Shown: positions 60,678 to 64,000 of the stretch, in pieces
Layout: each line of letters opens with the position of its first letter
Position numbering within the stretch: position 1 is the first letter of the stretch
NCBI RefSeq assembly: GCF_004210375.1
Contig: NC_134825.1
Span: 4,154,001 to 4,218,000 of the forward strand
DNA from: Tachypleus tridentatus
Lineage: Eukaryota > Arthropoda > Merostomata > Xiphosura > Limulidae
Length of the DNA stretch: 64,000 nucleotides
Direction: 5' to 3'
Translations under genes and position numbers: made by a program
The notes under the pieces: generated by a model
Seen by the model: the letters and a program-made list of their open reading frames with translations, nothing else
Database searches by the model: none
What the model was told of the DNA's origin: nothing

Positions 60678-63600
60678 AAGGCCTCACTGTTTTTAAGTAA
60701 TTATCACATAATCATATTTCTATTTACACTTTCCTATGACAGTCAACAATTTGTAATATAACAGTGACCAACTACACACATATGTTGAACCTGAAATAAT
60801 ATTATTTAATAGAGTATCTTTCAAACAAAATAGATATTAGTTAACAACAGCAAAATACGGAAATACATTTATCAGGCTCCGTTTGTAAACACCAAACACG
60901 CGGACTCTCTACCAAAGGACTAAATATGTGACGAAATTTTCTTATCAGTGATTTAAATGTTGGTTACAGTTTTGCCGACATTTTGAGTTCATAACTGTAC
61001 GTCCAACATTAAATCGCTTTTGGGTGTTTCTTGATCGGTACTTATTTCACACATAAGGTGTTTTCGATTATATATCTCGACTTTTTTTTGTCAGGTATCA
61101 CCAACAAATTACAATAAAAAATAAGAGAGTGATACTCGCTAGCAACACACGTTAGCTTTAAATTCGCAACGATATTATACCGAACACACCTGACTTTACA
61201 ATACTAACAAGATTCTTTAAAATGTATGATGGTAGATATTTCTTTCTCATACAGTGCTTACTACTTGCTTTCTAATACCGTCACGAAATTTATATTTTTC
61301 TTGTCATCACTCCGACATCAAGAATCGTTATTTATGCCAGTAGCTTGAGTTGATATGACGAGAATTTAAACGCTCTTCAATTAGGATATTTTCATGAAAT
61401 TTATTAAATATCTCTTGAAAAGTTTGCAAAGAAAACCGTCCACTCTTACGATTGTTTTAGAAACTTCAGCTAGAAACTTCAAGTGTTGTTTGCTTAGACT
61501 AACCAATACTGATGAAACGGCAAGTCTTTTCTCTTAATAGTTTTGTTACTTAAAAATCAGCTGTCCTTATGTCAGAATGGGGAATAACTTAAAATGTTCG
61601 CGCTTACTCCTACGTCGAGTTGTAGTGAAAACGTAAGTCCGATAGTTCACATTAATATTTGAGTAAGCCTTTTCAAACATTATCTTCAAATTTGTTCGTT
61701 TTCCTAATACAACTTTGCACCTGAGACTAATATTAACACAAAGTGAAGCTCTTTCATTGATTAAAAGAGAAAGTAAAAGTGTGGTTAATTTGAAAAGGAA
61801 TTTAAAATATGTAAAGGTTAAATATGTTTCTCTGTCAAACACAGTTTCAGTTCTTTTCTTTCATACAGAAAGAAAGCGCAAGAAACTCTAAAAATATGGA
61901 GATGCCATAAATCAGTTGACTGGAGATTTATTGCGTTCTCAAACACTCGGGCATCGTACATTCACAGGAAGTGTGTGACAGATTGTTTTAACGTACGTTC
62001 AAAAAGAGAAGTGAAATAAAGCTTATCTTTGACTCGTGTTACCAACAAACTGCGCGTGCAGAAGATTGATTTGGCCGTAATACATATCTGAGTTTCATTT
62101 TACTTACAGCACTGGACTTTCTGTTCGAATGAATATTGCAAAATTGTATAATTTATTAGATTTTGTGAATACCTTTTAATATCATTGTTCGGCTTGAATT
62201 TACGCATAGATTCAGTTACAATCATCAAAAGTGGAAAAGATGTTTAGAAAGATATGAAAGTGTACGAATGGTTACATAAAAAAGTGTTTTTAAAAGGAAG
62301 GAATAATCATGGTGTAATTAAAGTTTCTTTGTACAACCTAACGGTGGAACGTGTCCAACATCGTGTCTTTGCCTATTTTCGTTTATTTCTCCAGTTGTGA
62401 AAACATTAAGTCAGATGAATTAAACTTATTAAACGTTCTTTTCTTGTCATATAATGATTAGAGACTCCTTGAATTCGAAATTTTAGAAGCAGTACATGTA
62501 CTATACGGTATATTTATACGACGCTTGAAGAACGAGACATTCGTGAAGAGTCGTAACTTCTGGTCACTTCTACTGTAATGGCGTGAAAAGGCAACAGGTT
62601 TTCGTACGTTAGCTTTGTATGTGAATCAAAATGCGGTGAAAAACACCCAAAGTGTTTTCAGTGTATAAACATCGTTGATTAGTTACTGTCCTTTCAAAAT
62701 TAGAAATATCATAGAAACACTTTTGTACGTGCCCATAAATTGTGTAACATCATGAACTCAGAAATGCGAAGGAGGCACAGAGCGGCTATTGGACGTATTC
62801 ACGTGTGAGGTTGTACATAGGAAGATTTATTACAAAATGCCTTTTCCCACTTTGATTCCTCAATTTCTGATGCACTCAGTCCTACACTTTCAATTTCTTT
62901 ACATATTTTGTTCTCATTGTCTTGAGCTGTCTTCCAAAGATTTATGCGTCCTTCAATCATTTGTTTTCATACACTATATGTATAACATTATTGTGGGTGT
63001 GCGTCGTAATTTTACGTTACGTGTGAATAGCAGCGTGTTTGAGTACATATTCTTCGCTCATGGCGTGTGTGCAAATTTGAAGTGTGCACGTGTGCTATGC
63101 ATGGGATGAAAAGAGTGAAAAGTCAGTGGATGATGAATTTTTCGTTGTGATTTGTTAACTACCAGTGGTTGATAAATAATTTCACAAACTTTTTTACCGT
63201 AGCATTATCATGTAATTCCTCTATTTGGTGCAGTTATGACTTTAGTGAGCTTCATCGCTAGAAGCTCTTATCAAAGTGAGACTGAGAAATGTTTTTCGTG
63301 AATTTTAGTATACGCTCGCTTGATGTTTTCCATTGGCTTTCTGACTTGTTGTTTGGTTCGTGTGTCTTTAACACCTTCTGGTGTATCTCAAATCCGTTTG
63401 ATGATTTGATATTTGGTTCTTTAATGTGTATAAGAGTTTGTGTTGCAAGTTTTGTATATCCGCCCCATTCCTACACGTTTTAGTAGTGAACTAAAGATAT
63501 CGTTTCAAACCAAAGGACCAACTAATACAGAAATATGTGTAACTCAATTGTACGTTAATCGTTATTAAAACAACACGATAACAAGACATATTTTGGTATT

Positions 63601-64000
63601 TGAGTAATAACACAACCGAAGAAAAATGGTCAAAACGTAATGTTGAATTTGACAGTGTTATTCTCTTTGGCACTTTTTCGTTGCATCTTGTTTAACGTGT
63701 ATTTCTGTTTGGAAATTAACAGTAAATGGTCAAAGAACTCCCCTTTTCGTTTATCACCTACTTTTTCTATAAAATTATCTCCCCACGTCCGACGAGGATG
63801 GGATTCGAACCCACGCGGGCATTGCCCAATGGATTAGCAGTCCATCGCCTTAACCTCTCGGCCACCTCGTCCGCCTTCATCGATTTTTAATAACGGTTAC
63901 TTATTATTCACCTTCCTTCTCATGTCAAGTATTTTACACTTTCTTAAAATGTGATGTTATTGTATTTGTGAAAGAGATAATAAGTAAGTGAATAATAACA
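60678..64000. repeat. Array unit 4, cut by the window edge
   Basis: About 3.3 kb of the unit is visible, past the tRNA gene. The array probably continues beyond 64000. Confidence 0.95.
63790..63871 (-). tRNA. tRNA-Ser(GCT)
   Basis: 82 nt and identical to the copies in units 2 and 3; all arms pair, anticodon GCT, with internal A and B boxes and the downstream TTTT. Confidence 0.97.

Larger units (their letters stand above)
49212..64000. repeat. Tandem array of ~3.82-kb units, each with one tRNA-Ser gene
   Basis: Units start at 49212, 53037, 56857 and 60678 (anchor AAGG-CTCACT followed by TTTTTAAGTAATTATCACAT), with periods of 3825, 3820 and 3821. Three are complete and the fourth runs off the window edge. 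Units 2-4 are nearly identical and differ mostly by single bases in homopolymers. Unit 1 differs at many more places, as expected for an edge copy that escapes homogenisation. The only gene recognised per unit is a minus-strand tRNA-Ser(GCT). Small ORFs (for example plus strand 54018-54251 and 55148-55468) recur because the DNA recurs. The old copy at 20-23 kb does not preserve them. Confidence 0.97.

Noticed and set aside
49212-64000. Repeated short ORFs in every array unit (for example 77, 106, 64 and 82 codons) as protein genes
   Set aside because: They recur only because the DNA recurs. The old copy at 20-23 kb does not keep the frames, and one of them runs across the tRNA gene.

Overview
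The window is AT-rich animal nuclear DNA with very low gene density. The best guess for the source is a chelicerate, most likely a horseshoe crab (Xiphosura). The grounds are a tRNA-derived SINE family that I associate with horseshoe-crab genomes, FoxA and GPATCH11 proteins of arthropod type, long TE-laden introns, and Penelope-like repeats. The organism call is inference; no species is claimed.

Layout. 1-13.2 kb is intergenic AT-rich DNA holding several SINEs, one MITE-like element with terminal inverted repeats (4440-4974) and a Penelope-like relic carrying a hammerhead-ribozyme motif (7008-7240). At 13369-14770 on the minus strand lies a one-exon FoxA (fork head) gene whose reading frame is broken three times and whose DNA-binding domain has unusual substitutions; it looks like a decaying paralogue. 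15-19 kb is intergenic. 19.8-23.1 kb holds a 42-bp minisatellite and an old, diverged copy of the repeat that fills the right end of the window, with a SINE and a hammerhead element nested in it. 23.2-26.1 kb holds a retroelement ORF1 relic and a hAT transposase relic.

28063-45776 on the minus strand carries four exons of GPATCH11, a G-patch splicing-factor homologue. They match its G-patch, acidic linker and C-terminal Cys-containing domain. The introns are filled with CR1-like LINE fragments, a full-length but broken Tc1 transposon (40007-41584), a 32-bp minisatellite and SINEs. The central exon(s) and first exon were not found. The G-patch exon has one in-frame stop and two homopolymer frame breaks, so the copy is either a pseudogene or affected by assembly indels.

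49212-64000 is one head-to-tail array of a ~3.82-kb unit (three full copies plus a fourth cut by the window edge). Each unit carries one minus-strand tRNA-Ser(GCT) gene. The last three units are nearly identical; the first is more diverged and its tRNA has lost a base in the T stem. The short ORFs repeated in the array are not conserved in the old copy at 20-23 kb, so the tRNA is the only gene I can support in the unit.

The items most worth following up are the tRNA-Ser array, the hammerhead motifs at several dispersed loci, and the decayed FoxA gene.
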